From Litorilinea aerophila (GTDB lineage: Bacteria; Chloroflexota; Anaerolineae; Caldilineales; Caldilineaceae), in NCBI RefSeq assembly GCF_006569185.2, contig NZ_VIGC02000014.1, forward strand, positions 62,001-126,000: a DNA stretch of 64,000 nt, written 5' to 3'. Both the position numbers and the translations under genes were made by a program. The notes beneath the pieces were generated by a model, which worked only from the letters and a program-made list of their open reading frames with translations, had not been told where the DNA came from and did not search any database. Position 1 is the stretch's first letter. Each line of letters opens with the position of its first letter. Positions 51,543 to 61,713 of this stretch are shown piece by piece.

Positions 51543-53747
51543 TCAGATGCTGGCGGGCTCTTCCACGCCGCCGGTGCGGGACAGGCGTGTGCCTGATGGG
51601 GTGGGCGACCCGCTGCGGGGTTCTTCTTCCCGGTGGCCATTTCCCCCGGCAGGGGCAGTTTCGGGCGTTGGCGCAGCGGCTTTCTGCACGTTTTCCGGAT
51701 ACTTGATCCGCGGGTGGTGGACCCCCTGGAGCACGTGGAGGAAGACTTCTTTGATGGTGTTCAATTCCTTGAAGGTGAGGTTGCAGTGATCCAGTTCCCC
51801 ATCGGCCACCCGCTCGTCGATGAGGCGGTTGACCAGTTGGGCCAACTCCTCCCGGTTGGCCGGGCGCATGGCCCGCACCGCCGCCTCGCACGTGTCGGCC
51901 AGCAGCAGGATGGCCGTCTCCTTGCTGCGGGGGCTGGGGCCAGGGTAGCGGAAATCTTCCTCCCGGACCGGCTCGCCTTCGGCCTGTTTCTGGGCCTGGA
52001 TGTAAAAATACTGAACCAGGGAGCGGCCGTGATGTTCCCGGATGAAGTCCTGGATCCGTTCCGGCAGATGATATTTACGGGCCAGATCCAGGCCATCCGC
52101 CACGTGGCTGATGATGATCTGCGCGCTGGTCAGCGGATCCAGCTTGTCGTGGGGGGAGCTGCCGTCCATGATGTTTTCGGCGAAGAAGTAGGGGCGCACC
52201 GTTTTGCCGATGTCATGGTAATAGGCGCCGACCCGGGCCAGGAAGGCATCCGCGCCGATGGCCGCTGCCGCTCGTTCCGCCAGGTTGCTGACGATGATGG
52301 TGTGGTGATAGGTGCCCGACGCTTTCAGGAGCAACTGGCGTAGGAGCGGATGGGTGGGGCGGCTCAGCTCCGTCAGCTGGAGGCTGGTGGCAATGCCGAA
52401 CAAGTTGCCCAACACAAAGTAGCCGATCAGGGCCACGCTGGCGGAAAGCCCCCCATTGAGCAGGACGATGAGATGCAGCTGGAGCAACTTGGGGACAGTG
52501 AAATCGGTGAACGGCGCCCGGTAGGAGGCCAGCGCCAGCAAATTGCAGCCCACCACAGCCATGCCAGCCCACAGGAAGGCGGACAGCCGCTCCGCCCGGC
52601 CCAAAATGACAGCGCCCAACAGGGACCCGGTACACAGGTAGGTGATCAGGGGGACGTTGTTGGGGCTCAGGTAGTGGACCACCAGGGCCATGGCCATGGT
52701 GACGACGACGGCCACCTGAACGTCGAGGAGCACGGCCAGCAGCATGCTCAGCGCCGCCAGGGGATAGAGGTAGGGCAGCCAGTCGTGGGGAACGATCATG
52801 AATTTGGCGGCGAGTAGCCCCACGGTCACCACCACCACCACAATGGCCAGTTCTTGCTGATGGCGCAGGGTCCGGGGGCGTAGTCGGTAGAGGGTGGCGC
52901 CGGTCACCGTCATCAGCGCCACGGTGAAGAAGATAGCTCGGGCGGTGACCCACCAGTTCCACTCGCTCTGAATCAGGCCGATCTGGGTCAGGGCTTCCAC
53001 CTGCTCCGGCGTGGCGATGTCGCCGGCCCGCACGATGATCTCGTTGCGCTCCAGGGTCACCTGCTGGACGGGCACCTCGCTGCGGGCTTTGGCCCGCAAT
53101 TCCTCTGTGCGAGCCTGGTTGAAGAGGCTGTTGGGGCGGATCAGCGCCTTGACCAGCTCGGCCACAATTGTGCTGGCCTCTTCACTCAGTTCGGCGCTCA
53201 CCAGGGCCGGTACGCGCCGCCGGGCAATGGTCACCGTGTTTTCCCGGATCTCCTCCCGCATGATCCGGTCCAGGGTGCGGGGGACATCCGCCACAATGGC
53301 CTGCCACTCCTCCGGCGAAGCTTCCAGGATCGCCAGGGCCAGCTCGGGCGTCAGATCCAGGTCGGCAATGGCCAGCAGGTAGTCGATCTGGAGCTCTGGC
53401 GAGGCGTAGGGATCGCTGCGGACGATGGTGATGAAGTCCAGGATCTCCCGGCTGCGTTCCACCTGCTGGCGTCGGACCCGGCCGTCGGGCGTGTCGTATT
53501 GGTCGGGGACACTCTGGGCGGCCCGTTCTCGTGCCCGTTCGGTCAACACCTGGCTTTCATAGGTGATCTGGCGGGGCGCGACCACATCGTGGGGCGCCAC
53601 TTCGCCCACCTGCAGCTGTAGCTGGACGCCGAAGGGGATCTGCCAGGAAAGCAGGCCCACCAGCAAAATGGCCACAGAGCTGATCAGCAGGGCCGTGATG
53701 AAAATATCAAGCCATTGACCTGAACGTGCCTTGAGGCTCGCAAGCAT
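51543..53747 (-). CDS. 7TM-HD phosphohydrolase (PgpH type)
   Basis: 734 residues from ATG 53747, with AAGGA 8 nt upstream. One helix near the N terminus, an extracellular 7TMR-HDED domain (about 40-285), seven membrane helices (about 290-470), and a cytoplasmic HD domain: 'GTYHHTIIVSNLAERAAAAIGADAFLARVGAYYHDIGKTVRPYFF' and 'ISHVADGLDLARKYHLPERIQDFIREHHG'. Homologues hydrolyse cyclic di-AMP. An acidic Pro/Gly-rich tail ends it. Same operon as ybeY and dgkA, as in Firmicutes. Confidence 0.93.
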   Translation of the reverse strand: MLASLKARSGQWLDIFITALLISSVAILLVGLLSWQIPFGVQLQLQVGEVAPHDVVAPRQITYESQVLTERARERAAQSVPDQYDTPDGRVRRQQVERSREILDFITIVRSDPYASPELQIDYLLAIADLDLTPELALAILEASPEEWQAIVADVPRTLDRIMREEIRENTVTIARRRVPALVSAELSEEASTIVAELVKALIRPNSLFNQARTEELRAKARSEVPVQQVTLERNEIIVRAGDIATPEQVEALTQIGLIQSEWNWWVTARAIFFTVALMTVTGATLYRLRPRTLRHQQELAIVVVVVTVGLLAAKFMIVPHDWLPYLYPLAALSMLLAVLLDVQVAVVVTMAMALVVHYLSPNNVPLITYLCTGSLLGAVILGRAERLSAFLWAGMAVVGCNLLALASYRAPFTDFTVPKLLQLHLIVLLNGGLSASVALIGYFVLGNLFGIATSLQLTELSRPTHPLLRQLLLKASGTYHHTIIVSNLAERAAAAIGADAFLARVGAYYHDIGKTVRPYFFAENIMDGSSPHDKLDPLTSAQIIISHVADGLDLARKYHLPERIQDFIREHHGRSLVQYFYIQAQKQAEGEPVREEDFRYPGPSPRSKETAILLLADTCEAAVRAMRPANREELAQLVNRLIDERVADGELDHCNLTFKELNTIKEVFLHVLQGVHHPRIKYPENVQKAAAPTPETAPAGGNGHREEEPRSGSPTPSGTRLSRTGGVEEPASI

Positions 53748-53836
53748 TGTGGGTTCCTTATGGGCAAAGGGGCTCAGGCGATCTGCTCGTCGCCGGTTGG
53801 CCCCTTTGCCGCTCCACAGGGCATTTCGGGCCGGCG

Positions 53837-54289
53837 TCAAAGCAGGCGGCGGACCACCTGGCTCACCCGCTTGCCATCTGCCTGGCCCCGCACCCGTTCC
53901 ATCAGCGTCGACATGACGCGCCCCATATCCCGGGCGGAGGTAGCGCCCACCTCCTGGATCACCTGGCGGGCCAGGGCTTCGATCTCTTCGTCGGAGAGTT
54001 GCCTGGGCAGATATTTCTCCAGCACAGCCAGTTCCGCCCGCTCTTTGGCGGCCAGCTCCTGGGCGCCCAGTCGTTCATATTCGGCTGCGGCCTCCCGGCG
54101 TCGTTTGGCCTCTCGCTGTAAAATGGCCAGGATTTGCCCTTCATCCACGGTGTGGGCGTCGCCGCTTTTGCTCTCTTCGGTGATGGCGGTCTTAACCGCC
54201 CGCAGCGCCAGCTTGGCCACTTCGTCCTTCTCGCGCATGGCCTGCCGCAGGTCGGTGTCAATGCGTTCCATCAAACTCTGTTCACTCAT
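53837..54289 (-). CDS. GatB/YqeY-domain protein
   Basis: 150 residues from ATG 54289 (GAGG just upstream). 'LMERIDTDLRQAMREKDEVAKLALRAVKTAITEE', 'ILQREAKRRREAAAEYERLGAQELAAKERAELAVLEKYLPRQLSDEEIEALARQVI' and 'DMGRVMSTLMERVRGQADGKRVSQVVRRLL' are the full YqeY pattern. Related to the tRNA-binding tail of GatB; role unproven. First gene of the pgpH operon. Confidence 0.94.
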   Translation of the reverse strand: MSEQSLMERIDTDLRQAMREKDEVAKLALRAVKTAITEESKSGDAHTVDEGQILAILQREAKRRREAAAEYERLGAQELAAKERAELAVLEKYLPRQLSDEEIEALARQVIQEVGATSARDMGRVMSTLMERVRGQADGKRVSQVVRRLL

Positions 54290-54310
54290 ATCCTCGATCC
54301 CTGGTAAATC

Positions 54311-54377
54311 CGGCAGAAATTCGCCGATAGTTTCCACTAGAGGTGGTGCGCTCAGAGGGCACCCGGAATTTCTGCCG
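54311..54377. repeat. 67-bp element with 12-bp inverted ends
   Basis: CGGCAGAAATTC (54311-54322) and GAATTTCTGCCG (54366-54377), perfect, with 43 nt between. It lies between yqeY and the VTT gene. Unrelated in sequence to the GGTGCGTC elements but alike in size. Confidence 0.6.
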
Positions 54378-54398
54378 TGGTATTGACGCCAGACTGTC

Positions 54399-55160
54399 CT
54401 AGTCCGGCGGTGACAGTATGTTCCCATCCTGGCCCGCCAGGTGGTCGCGATGAAAGCGGGGGCTCTCCTGCAAACGCCTGTGTAGCCGGCGGTCGAACCA
54501 GCTCACCAGCCTGTCCTGGTAGCGGAAGAACAGCACCACCAGCCCCGCCAAAACGCCGATCACGAGGCCGATCTGCCATCCCTCCAGCAGCATGATGCCA
54601 GCGCCTGCTGCTGCCGCCACAAAAACGCTGGGCATGCGCACCACCACCGTGATGGCCAGCAGTTTTGGAATGGATACCTTGGAAAGGCCAGCAAGGAAGT
54701 AGGGCAGATCGCCGGTGGGGCCCAGCAACAGGACGCACCAGAGCAGGGTGTCGGTGCTGTGGGTCACCCGCTCCCATCGTTCCAGCCGGTCCGCCCCCAC
54801 CATGCGCACAGCCAGGGGACGGCCAAAGTGCCGGGACAGCCACATGGCCAGGGTCGAACCGGCCACCAGGCCCAGTCCCCCCCAGATGCCGCCCCACAGG
54901 GGGCCATAGAGATAGCCGGCTGCAATCTGAACCACATAGCCGGGAATGGGAGCCACCAGAATCTGCAGGGCGTTGAGGGCGACCAGGGCCAGAGGACCGA
55001 ACCAGCCCAGGCGCAATATGGCTGCCTTGAGCTGATCCACATCTTCCAGGAGTTGTAAGAGCGCCGGTCCCCACCGCCAGAGCAGAGCCAGCAAGACCAA
55101 CAGGGCCACGCCCATCCACCCATAGCGGCGCCAGCAGGCTGGCAAACGTAGCCCATTCAT
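54399..55160 (-). CDS. TVP38/TMEM64 (VTT/DedA) family membrane protein
   Basis: 253 residues from ATG 55160. The frame to 55277 starts with TTG and runs through a palindrome in the leader, so the shorter form is chosen. About six hydrophobic stretches; hallmark 'VAPIPGYVVQIAAGYLYGPLWGGIWGGLGLVAGSTLAMWLSRHFGRPL' and 'LLLGPTGDLPYFLAGLSKVSIPKLLAITVVVRMPSVFVAAAAGAGI'. Family members are membrane lipid-handling or transport proteins. Confidence 0.9.
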   Translation of the reverse strand: MNGLRLPACWRRYGWMGVALLVLLALLWRWGPALLQLLEDVDQLKAAILRLGWFGPLALVALNALQILVAPIPGYVVQIAAGYLYGPLWGGIWGGLGLVAGSTLAMWLSRHFGRPLAVRMVGADRLERWERVTHSTDTLLWCVLLLGPTGDLPYFLAGLSKVSIPKLLAITVVVRMPSVFVAAAAGAGIMLLEGWQIGLVIGVLAGLVVLFFRYQDRLVSWFDRRLHRRLQESPRFHRDHLAGQDGNILSPPD

Positions 55161-55205
55161 CCGTCTTGCCGTGGCCTCTGCTGCCTGTCCATGTTGCCTC
55201 CGTTG

Positions 55206-55266
55206 AGACTCGGGCGCCGTTCCATTGCCACGCCGGCAGTGGCCGTGGCCACCGACGCCCGAGTCT
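55206..55266 (-). repeat. 61-bp palindrome in the leader of the VTT gene
   Basis: AGACTCGGGCG/CGCCCGAGTCT, 11 bp perfect (55206-55216/55256-55266), with a GGCC-rich interior. Within the predicted 5' untranslated region, about 45 nt before the start codon. Confidence 0.65.
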
Positions 55267-55289
55267 ATCAAGACCAAAACCGTGCGATA

Positions 55290-55317
55290 ATTATACCGTC
55301 CCCTGACGCCGTGTCAA
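55290..55317 (-). promoter_or_regulatory. Consensus promoter of the VTT gene
   Basis: Minus strand TTGACA (55317-55312), 16-nt spacer, TATAAT (55295-55290). Both hexamers are perfect. Expected start about 55283. Confidence 0.88.
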
Positions 55318-55357
55318 CAGCCTGGCCGGCCCAAGCTGCCAAAGCTGGCTGACCATG

Positions 55358-57085
55358 CTAGCCGGGGGCGTTCCATTTTACCTGGACATAGAGCGCGGGG
55401 ATGAAGCGTTTGTAGAGGGCCGTCGGACAGGGCTCGTCCGTCTGGCGCCAGGCTTCCAGCCGTACCCGTCCGCTGGGGAAGTGCAGGTCCGGGAATGTGC
55501 AGACATTTTCCCCGGTTTCCGCCCGGGTCGCCCATTCCCGGTCATCTACCCGCAGGTGGACGACGCCCGGCGGCACATCGCGCCGAAAGCGGACCGTGAC
55601 TTCATAGGGGCCATCCTGCCTGGCTGTCAGCTCCCAGTATCCCCGCAGGTTGTCCTGGTTCCATCCCTCCTCGCCGATGATGCGCCAGTCGTTCTGGGTG
55701 AGCAGCACCGGGTTTTCGTGGCGCGTGCCGATGGGGATGGGAGGCGGGTCGAAGGTGCCCAGGCCTCGGGTGGCCGCCATCTCATCCAGCCAGTTATCAT
55801 ACTGGGCCCGTAGCTCTGCAACCAGCTCGGGATGATCGGCGGCGATATTCGTCTTCTCATACGGATCCGCCACCAGGTCGTAGAGCTCATCGGGTTGGCT
55901 TTCGTGGGGGCGGTGGAGCTTGTGGCGTTGGGTGATCACCGCGTAGTTGCGGTAGCGAACCGGTACGTCGCCCCTGTGCCACTGCATGAAGATGGTACGT
56001 TCGGGCCATCTCTCTGGCTCCTGTTCCCCACGGAGCAGCGGCAGCAGGTTGACTCCGTCGATAGCCCGATCGGTCGGCAGAGGGATGCCGCAGGCCGCCA
56101 GCAGTGTTGGGAAGACGTCGATGGGGTGGGAAATCCGATCCACATCCCGGGCTGCCGCGAAGTGGCCGGGCCAACGCCAGAAGCAGGGAACCCGGATGCC
56201 CCCTTCGTACATGGTACCCTTGATCCCGCGCAGCCCGGCGTTGAAGCGATCTTGCTTCCCTGGCGGTGCCGTCCGATCCCGGGCTGAGCCGCATGGACCG
56301 TGGTCGCTGGTGTAGATCACCAGGGTATCCTCGGCGAGGCCAAGCTCGTCCAGCCGGTTCAACAGCCGTCCCACGTTCCAGTCGATATTTTCGACCATGC
56401 CATAGAGGCGGGCATGGGTTTCGTTGATCCCCATTTGGCGATAGCGATCGGCCCATTCATCGCCGATGATGAGAGGCGAGTGGGGCGCATTGGTGGCCAG
56501 GTAGGCAAAGAAAGGTTCGTCCCGATGTTCCTCGATGAAGGCAATGGCGGCATCGGTGAAAATGTCGGTGCAGTAGCCCTGATATCGTTCGGGTTCCCCG
56601 TTGTGATAGAGGACGGGGTCAAAATAGCTGTCCGTCTGCCAGCGGGGATAGTTGTCTGGGTGGTCACCTGGCTGTCCGATGCCGCCGGCCCGATGCGTCA
56701 GGGTCTCTTCGAAACCCAGGTCGATGGCCCGCATGGGGTAGCAATCTCCCAGGTGCCACTTGCCGAACGCACCGGTGCGGTACCCGTGGTCGTGCAGGGC
56801 CTGGGCCAGCGTCCGCTCTTCCGGATCCAGCATGGAGCGGCCGCAGTAGGTGTCGATCACCCGGGTGCGCAGATGGTAGCGGCCGGTCATGAGGCTGGCC
56901 CGGGCCGGTGAACAGAGGGGACCGCTACAGTAGCGGGTGAGGTGGGTGCTCTCCTGGTAGAGGCGATCCAGGTTGGGGGTGTAGGTGTAAGGGTTGCCAT
57001 GGCAGGCCAGATCCCCCCATGCCAGGTCATCCATGATAATGATGAGGATGTTTGGACGTTGCTGTGTCAGGGTTTCGTGGGGCAT
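55358..57085 (-). CDS. Sulfatase (arylsulfatase family, Cys-type)
   Basis: 575 residues, no signal peptide. Metal site '[19 protein letters not shown]'; formylglycine Cys58 in the motif [12 protein letters not shown]; 'GKWHLGD'; '[10 protein letters not shown]'. The C-terminal 110 residues form a separate beta domain ([20 protein letters not shown]...). Needs a formylglycine-generating enzyme or anaerobic SME elsewhere. AGAGGAG lies before the ATG. Likely a cytoplasmic sulfate-ester hydrolase of glycan or small-molecule substrates. Confidence 0.94.
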   Translation of the reverse strand: MPHETLTQQRPNILIIIMDDLAWGDLACHGNPYTYTPNLDRLYQESTHLTRYCSGPLCSPARASLMTGRYHLRTRVIDTYCGRSMLDPEERTLAQALHDHGYRTGAFGKWHLGDCYPMRAIDLGFEETLTHRAGGIGQPGDHPDNYPRWQTDSYFDPVLYHNGEPERYQGYCTDIFTDAAIAFIEEHRDEPFFAYLATNAPHSPLIIGDEWADRYRQMGINETHARLYGMVENIDWNVGRLLNRLDELGLAEDTLVIYTSDHGPCGSARDRTAPPGKQDRFNAGLRGIKGTMYEGGIRVPCFWRWPGHFAAARDVDRISHPIDVFPTLLAACGIPLPTDRAIDGVNLLPLLRGEQEPERWPERTIFMQWHRGDVPVRYRNYAVITQRHKLHRPHESQPDELYDLVADPYEKTNIAADHPELVAELRAQYDNWLDEMAATRGLGTFDPPPIPIGTRHENPVLLTQNDWRIIGEEGWNQDNLRGYWELTARQDGPYEVTVRFRRDVPPGVVHLRVDDREWATRAETGENVCTFPDLHFPSGRVRLEAWRQTDEPCPTALYKRFIPALYVQVKWNAPG

Positions 57086-57124
57086 GATCGCTCCTCTGGA
57101 AACATGGATGGTTTGTTTCTCGTC

Positions 57125-57163
57125 TTCAAATCAGGCTTTCAAATTAGACCTTCAAATCAGGCA
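57125..57163. repeat. Three tandem 13-bp iterons between sulfatase and obgE
   Basis: TTCAAATCAGGCT, TTCAAATTAGACC, TTCAAATCAGGCA in direct succession, then a partial AATCAGG. Between the divergent sulfatase and obgE starts; a possible operator. Confidence 0.7.
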
Positions 57164-57186
57164 AATCAGGTTGCTATCTCTGCAGA

Positions 57187-57216
57187 TTGGAAAATTCATG
57201 CTTTCTTGGCTACAAT
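57187..57216 (+). promoter_or_regulatory. Promoter immediately before obgE
   Basis: TTGGAA (57187-57192), 18-nt spacer, TACAAT (57211-57216). The -10 ends 7 nt before the ATG at 57224, so the transcript should begin at the start codon. Confidence 0.7.
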
Positions 57217-57223
57217 GGGCAAC

Positions 57224-58504
57224 ATGTTCTTCGATCGCGCACGGATCTATGTGAAAGGTGGCGATGGCGGCAACGGTGTAGTCGCCTTCCGCCGGGAAAA
57301 GTTTGTGCCCCGAGGCGGGCCCGCGGGGGGCAGTGGCGGCCGGGGCGGCCACGTCTATCTGGTGGTCGACCCTGAGTTGAACACTCTGTACCCCTTCCAG
57401 AACCAGGTGCACTTCCGGGCAGAACGGGGAGGGCATGGCAGCGGCGCCAACAAGACCGGCGCCACAGGAGCCGACCTGCGCATCCCAGTGCCGCCGGGGA
57501 CCCTGGTCCGGGATGCCGAAACCGGTGAAGTGTTGGCCGACCTGACCCGGCCGGGCCAGGAAGTGCTGGTCGCCCGGGGTGGCCGGGGTGGCCGGGGCAA
57601 CGTGGCCTTCAAATCCTCCCGGAACCAGACCCCCAGGCTGGCTGAAAAAGGGGAGGCCGGTCAGGAGCGATGGCTGGAGCTGGAGCTCAAGCTGGTCGCG
57701 GATGTGGGGATCGTTGGCGTCCCCAACGCCGGCAAGTCCACCCTGTTGAGCGTGGTCAGCGCGGCCAAGCCCAAGATCGCCGACTACCCCTTCACCACGG
57801 TGGTGCCCAATTTGGGGGTCGCCGAGGTGGATCACCGGCAGATGGTGCTGGCCGATATTCCCGGCCTGCTGGAGGGGGCCCACGACGGCGTGGGGCTGGG
57901 CCTGGAGTTTTTGCGCCACATCGAACGGACCCGGGTGCTGATCCACCTGTTGAACGGCGCCAGCCCGGATCCCCTGGGCGACTTCGAGGCCATCAACCAG
58001 GAGCTGGTGCTCTTCAACCCCGCCCTGGCCGACAAACCCCAAATCGTGGTCCTCAACAAGATGGATCTGCCGGAAGCCCAGGCCCACTGGCCGGCCGTCG
58101 AGGCCCACATGGAGCGCCTGGGCTTGCCCGTGATGCACATCAGTGCTGTCACCGGGCAGAACGTGACCGAGCTGCTGCGCCGGGTGCAACAGATGTTGGA
58201 CGCCCTGCCTCCTCTGGAGGTTGAGGAAGAGCCCCTGCCGGAGCTGACGCCCGAGCCGGACGAGAAGGCGTTCCAGATCCACCGGCTGGCACCCGATGTC
58301 TGGCAGGTGAAAGGGATCGCCATCGAACGGGCCGCCCAGATGACCAACTGGGACTACTACGAGGCTGCCATGCGTTTCCAGCGCATCCTGGCGGCCCTGG
58401 GCATCCGGGATGCCCTGCGGGAAGCGGGCATCAATGAGGGCGATACCGTCCGCATCGGAGATGTGGAGCTGATCTGGGGCTACGACAACGCCTACGATAC
58501 CTGA
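57224..58504 (+). CDS. obgE: GTPase Obg/CgtA
   Basis: 426 residues from ATG 57224, the usual Obg start ([20 protein letters not shown]). Gly-rich Obg fold (1-158), G domain with [18 protein letters not shown] and NKMD, and a C-terminal OCT domain ([40 protein letters not shown]...). Ribosome-associated GTPase in 50S assembly and stress. No Shine-Dalgarno; see the promoter next to the ATG. Confidence 0.97.
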   Translation: MFFDRARIYVKGGDGGNGVVAFRREKFVPRGGPAGGSGGRGGHVYLVVDPELNTLYPFQNQVHFRAERGGHGSGANKTGATGADLRIPVPPGTLVRDAETGEVLADLTRPGQEVLVARGGRGGRGNVAFKSSRNQTPRLAEKGEAGQERWLELELKLVADVGIVGVPNAGKSTLLSVVSAAKPKIADYPFTTVVPNLGVAEVDHRQMVLADIPGLLEGAHDGVGLGLEFLRHIERTRVLIHLLNGASPDPLGDFEAINQELVLFNPALADKPQIVVLNKMDLPEAQAHWPAVEAHMERLGLPVMHISAVTGQNVTELLRRVQQMLDALPPLEVEEEPLPELTPEPDEKAFQIHRLAPDVWQVKGIAIERAAQMTNWDYYEAAMRFQRILAALGIRDALREAGINEGDTVRIGDVELIWGYDNAYDT

Positions 58505-58533
58505 CATCGATCCACGCCACAAACCATCACAGA

Positions 58534-58614
58534 GGGTGCGTACCCCTTGCTTGGGCCCACTGCAGTGCACCCATGTAACTGCCAGCCAGCGGCCCTAAAT
58601 AGTGGGACGCACCC
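58534..58614. repeat. 81-bp inverted-repeat element (GGTGCGTC family)
   Basis: GGGTGCGT (58534) and ACGCACCC (to 58614) at the ends, extended by CCCC and GGG inside with one offset base. Fills most of the gap between obgE and nadD. Confidence 0.65.
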
Positions 58615-58641
58615 CATCACACAGACCAGGAAAAGGAACCC

Positions 58642-59307
58642 ATGCCCCAAGAGGATGGCGCCTGCCAACCCGCAGGCGAAGAGGCTGGCACTTTGCCTCG
58701 CCGAAAGCGCATCGGCATCTTCGGAGGAACCTTCGATCCCATTCACATTGGCCATCTGATCCTGGCCGAAGAGGCGTGGTACCAGTTGAAGCTGGATTGC
58801 ATCTTCCTGGTGCCGGCCGGCGATCCACCCCACAAGCGTAACCGCCGCCTCACCCCGGTTGCCCACCGCATCCACATGGCCGAACTGGCCACCGCCGACA
58901 TCGACTACATCTGCGTCAGCCGCCTGGACGCGGACCGGCCCGGCCCCCATTACACCTCGGACATGGTCCGCCTGGTGCGACAACGGGTCGGGCCGGATGC
59001 CGAGATCTACTTCCTCATGGGCCTGGACAGCCTGCGGGATCTGCCCACCTGGCACGAGGCCGCCTGGCTGGTGGAAAACTGCAAGCTGGTAGCCCTCAAC
59101 CGCCATGACGTGGAGCTGGACTGGGACCAGCTGGAGGCCGCCCTTCCCGGGATTCGGGAAAAGGTGATTATCCTGGACATGCCCGAACTGGAGATCGCAA
59201 GCCATACCATCCAGGAGCGGGTGCGCCGCGGCCAGCCCATTCGCCACCAGGTGCCCAAGGCGGTGGAAGAGTACATCTACAGCCACAACCTGTACCGGGA
59301 GCCCTGA
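58642..59307 (+). CDS. nadD: Nicotinate-mononucleotide adenylyltransferase
   Basis: 221 residues; AAAGGA before the ATG. A 22-residue hydrophilic start leads to [23 protein letters not shown] with the HxGH nucleotide motif. The C-terminal motif usually read as ISSTxIR is [10 protein letters not shown] here, a modest variant. Adenylates NaMN to NaAD in NAD synthesis. Downstream of obgE, a common arrangement. Confidence 0.94.
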   Translation: MPQEDGACQPAGEEAGTLPRRKRIGIFGGTFDPIHIGHLILAEEAWYQLKLDCIFLVPAGDPPHKRNRRLTPVAHRIHMAELATADIDYICVSRLDADRPGPHYTSDMVRLVRQRVGPDAEIYFLMGLDSLRDLPTWHEAAWLVENCKLVALNRHDVELDWDQLEAALPGIREKVIILDMPELEIASHTIQERVRRGQPIRHQVPKAVEEYIYSHNLYREP

Positions 59308-59334
59308 GGTCCTCCTGGCCGCTCGTCGTGCCGG

Positions 59335-60645
59335 TTATGGCTGCGTGGCAGGCGTGACAGCCTCCTGCTCCGCGCTGCGCACACTCCAGCGCAAGAGGAG
59401 CAGCCCCATCTGGAACTGGCGATCCGGATGGCGTCGAACCTCCAGGGCATCCATTTCATCCAGGGCCACGCTGCTAACCATCTTCACCGAGGTGCTCTGC
59501 TCCACCACCACATCCGGCTGAATGCCCTGCCCCTTGATCAGGTGCTGGTTGGGCGTCAGCCAGTTGGTGACCCCCAGGCGTAGAACCGAGCCATCGCTCA
59601 GGGTGAAGGGGCGCAGGACGGTGCCCGTGCCCACGGTGGGCTCGCCCACCAGCCGCGCCCGGCCATTTTCCTGCAGCGCGCCAGCCACAATCTCGGCCGC
59701 GCTGGCCGACCCGGGATTGACCAGGACAATCAGCGGGATGGAGCGGGCCAACCCGACCCCGCGCGCCCGGTAGGTGGTGATCTGACCCTGGGCGTCCCGT
59801 TCGTGCAGGATCACCTGGCCTGGCTCCAGGAACTGGCTGGCCACCTGGAGCGCCTCCTGGAGGTACCCACCCGGGTTGTTGCGCAGGTCCAGGAGGATGC
59901 CCCGGACAGGTTCGCCCCCCTCGCTTTCTGCCTCGATGGCCCGCAGGGCATTGACCAGCTCCTGACCTGTATCCCGGGCAAACTGGGTGATCTGGAGGTG
60001 AACCAGATCTGTGCCGGGAATGCGGGCCCAGAGGACGCTCTCGATGTCGATGCGCCCGCGCACGATGGCGATGTCCACCGGTTCATCGCTGTCGGGGTGT
60101 AGGACGGTGAGGGTAACCGTCGTGCCTGCCGGGCCCCGGATGCGGGAAATTACCTCCCATTCCGGCAGGCCGGTGATGTCTTCGCCATCCACCGCCAGCA
60201 CCACATCACCGGCCACGATGCCGGCTGCCTCGGCCGGCGAGCCGTGGATCGGGGCCACGATTTTGAAGAGTCCATCCTCCAGGGTCACGTAGGCCCCAAT
60301 GCCTTCGAAACTGCCTTCCAGGTTGCTTTCCTGCTGCTCGGCCACATCAGGCGGGAAGAAGACCGTGTGGTTTTCGTCGCCCAGGGAATCCAACATCCCC
60401 TGGATGGCGCCATAGGTCATGGCCTGGAAGTCGATCTTTTCCTGATCCACGAAGTGGTTGACCACCAGATCCCACGCCTCCCAGAAGATGGCGAACTCGG
60501 CCGGTTCATCGGCCCGGGCCAGGGCCGAGCGGGCCATGAAGCCGGTCACGTTGCCGGCGCCAAAGCTGCAGAGGATCAACAGGACAACGATCGCGGTGGT
60601 CAGTGGCCGTGGAAGGGCCCGTTTGGGATGGCTTGTTTGGTTCAT
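59335..60645 (-). CDS. S41-family carboxyl-terminal processing protease
   Basis: 436 residues from ATG 60645 (10 further residues are open upstream). Signal anchor at about 18-40, S41 N-terminal helices, PDZ domain (about 105-185, [43 protein letters not shown]), then the catalytic core with the nucleophile Ser in [13 protein letters not shown]. The expected Lys of the Ser-Lys dyad (GxxFGKGxVQ in CtpA) is Thr here ([14 protein letters not shown]), so the base must come from elsewhere or activity is altered. Exported, membrane-anchored. Confidence 0.9.
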   Translation of the reverse strand: MNQTSHPKRALPRPLTTAIVVLLILCSFGAGNVTGFMARSALARADEPAEFAIFWEAWDLVVNHFVDQEKIDFQAMTYGAIQGMLDSLGDENHTVFFPPDVAEQQESNLEGSFEGIGAYVTLEDGLFKIVAPIHGSPAEAAGIVAGDVVLAVDGEDITGLPEWEVISRIRGPAGTTVTLTVLHPDSDEPVDIAIVRGRIDIESVLWARIPGTDLVHLQITQFARDTGQELVNALRAIEAESEGGEPVRGILLDLRNNPGGYLQEALQVASQFLEPGQVILHERDAQGQITTYRARGVGLARSIPLIVLVNPGSASAAEIVAGALQENGRARLVGEPTVGTGTVLRPFTLSDGSVLRLGVTNWLTPNQHLIKGQGIQPDVVVEQSTSVKMVSSVALDEMDALEVRRHPDRQFQMGLLLLRWSVRSAEQEAVTPATQP

Positions 60646-60842
60646 AGGTTTGATTCCATATTCAGTCCAATACAACAGGGAGCAGTACGGATTCCGCTGC
60701 AGAAAGCACAGATTTCACAGACGCACACCGATTCCGCTCTGGCAATCCTCTGCGTCTTTACGTTTTTGCGTTAAACAATGCCCTTTTTGCGGGGAAATCA
60801 TAACAGGCTTGTAAAGTGATAGTGTCGCTGGACCCATTTATC

Positions 60843-60851
60843 TGGTATAAT
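60843..60851 (+). promoter_or_regulatory. Extended -10 promoter of the response regulator
   Basis: TGGTATAAT (60843-60851): perfect -10 with the TGn extension and no clear -35. About 115 nt before the start codon at 60973. Confidence 0.65.
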
Positions 60852-60972
60852 CAGGTCGGCGAAGCGCCCAAAACTGGCAGGACCTGGGGATCTGTTCCCT
60901 GCCCTGGCTGCCAGAAGTAATGGGTGTCGCTGCCTGAAGGAGCAGACACGCAAGCGGCCTTGGAAGGTGCCC

Positions 60973-61713
60973 ATGACCGAAATGACCATGACGGGTGAAG
61001 AAAGCCCCAAACGAATCCTCGTCGTCGACGATGCTGCGGAAACCCGCCTGATGTTGGAGCTGCGCTTCAAGCGGGAAGGCTACACAGTCATGGTAGCCAA
61101 GAGTGGCGAAGAAGCCCTGGACCTGGTGCGCCGCGAAGGGCTTCCATCCCTGGCCGTTTTGGATATTCTCATGCCAGGTATGGATGGATTCGCAGTGGCG
61201 GAAGCGTTACACAGCATGGGGGATGTGCCGATCATTTTCCTGTCGGCGCTTTCAGACACCAGCTCCAAGGTCGAAGCCTTGAGCCGTTACGCCGAGGACT
61301 ATCTTACCAAACCTTTCGCATTTTCTGAACTCCTGGCTCGGGTGCGCCGGGTGCTGGCCCGCAAGTCCACCGCCCTCTTGACCGACACAGAATCGGTGAT
61401 CGACGAGCAGCTTCAGGTGAACTTTGCCCAGCAGTATGCCGTGCTGCAGGGGCGGAAAGTTCCCCTGACCCCCATCGAAAACCGCCTCTTGCGCATCCTC
61501 TACTACCACCGGGGGCGCGTCCTTTCACCCGGGTTTTTGATGGCCAAAGCCTGGGACCCTTTGCAGAAGGGCACAGTCGGCTCTCTCTGGGTCCACATCC
61601 GCCGGTTGCGCAGCAAGATCGAACCGGATCCCAACAACCCGGTCTACCTGATCACCGTACGCGGCCAGGGCTACTGCCTCACCACGCCGGTGCAGGAGGA
61701 TCAGACGACCTGA
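60973..61713 (+). CDS. OmpR/PhoB-family response regulator
   Basis: 246 residues from ATG 60973 (GGAAGG 5-6 nt upstream); a GTG at 60967 is less likely. Receiver domain (14-125) with VVDD, phospho-acceptor Asp64 ([11 protein letters not shown]) and Lys113. C-terminal winged helix (about 145-240: [28 protein letters not shown]...[33 protein letters not shown]). No kinase is adjacent, so it is an orphan in this window. Targets unknown. Confidence 0.94.
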   Translation: MTEMTMTGEESPKRILVVDDAAETRLMLELRFKREGYTVMVAKSGEEALDLVRREGLPSLAVLDILMPGMDGFAVAEALHSMGDVPIIFLSALSDTSSKVEALSRYAEDYLTKPFAFSELLARVRRVLARKSTALLTDTESVIDEQLQVNFAQQYAVLQGRKVPLTPIENRLLRILYYHRGRVLSPGFLMAKAWDPLQKGTVGSLWVHIRRLRSKIEPDPNNPVYLITVRGQGYCLTTPVQEDQTT

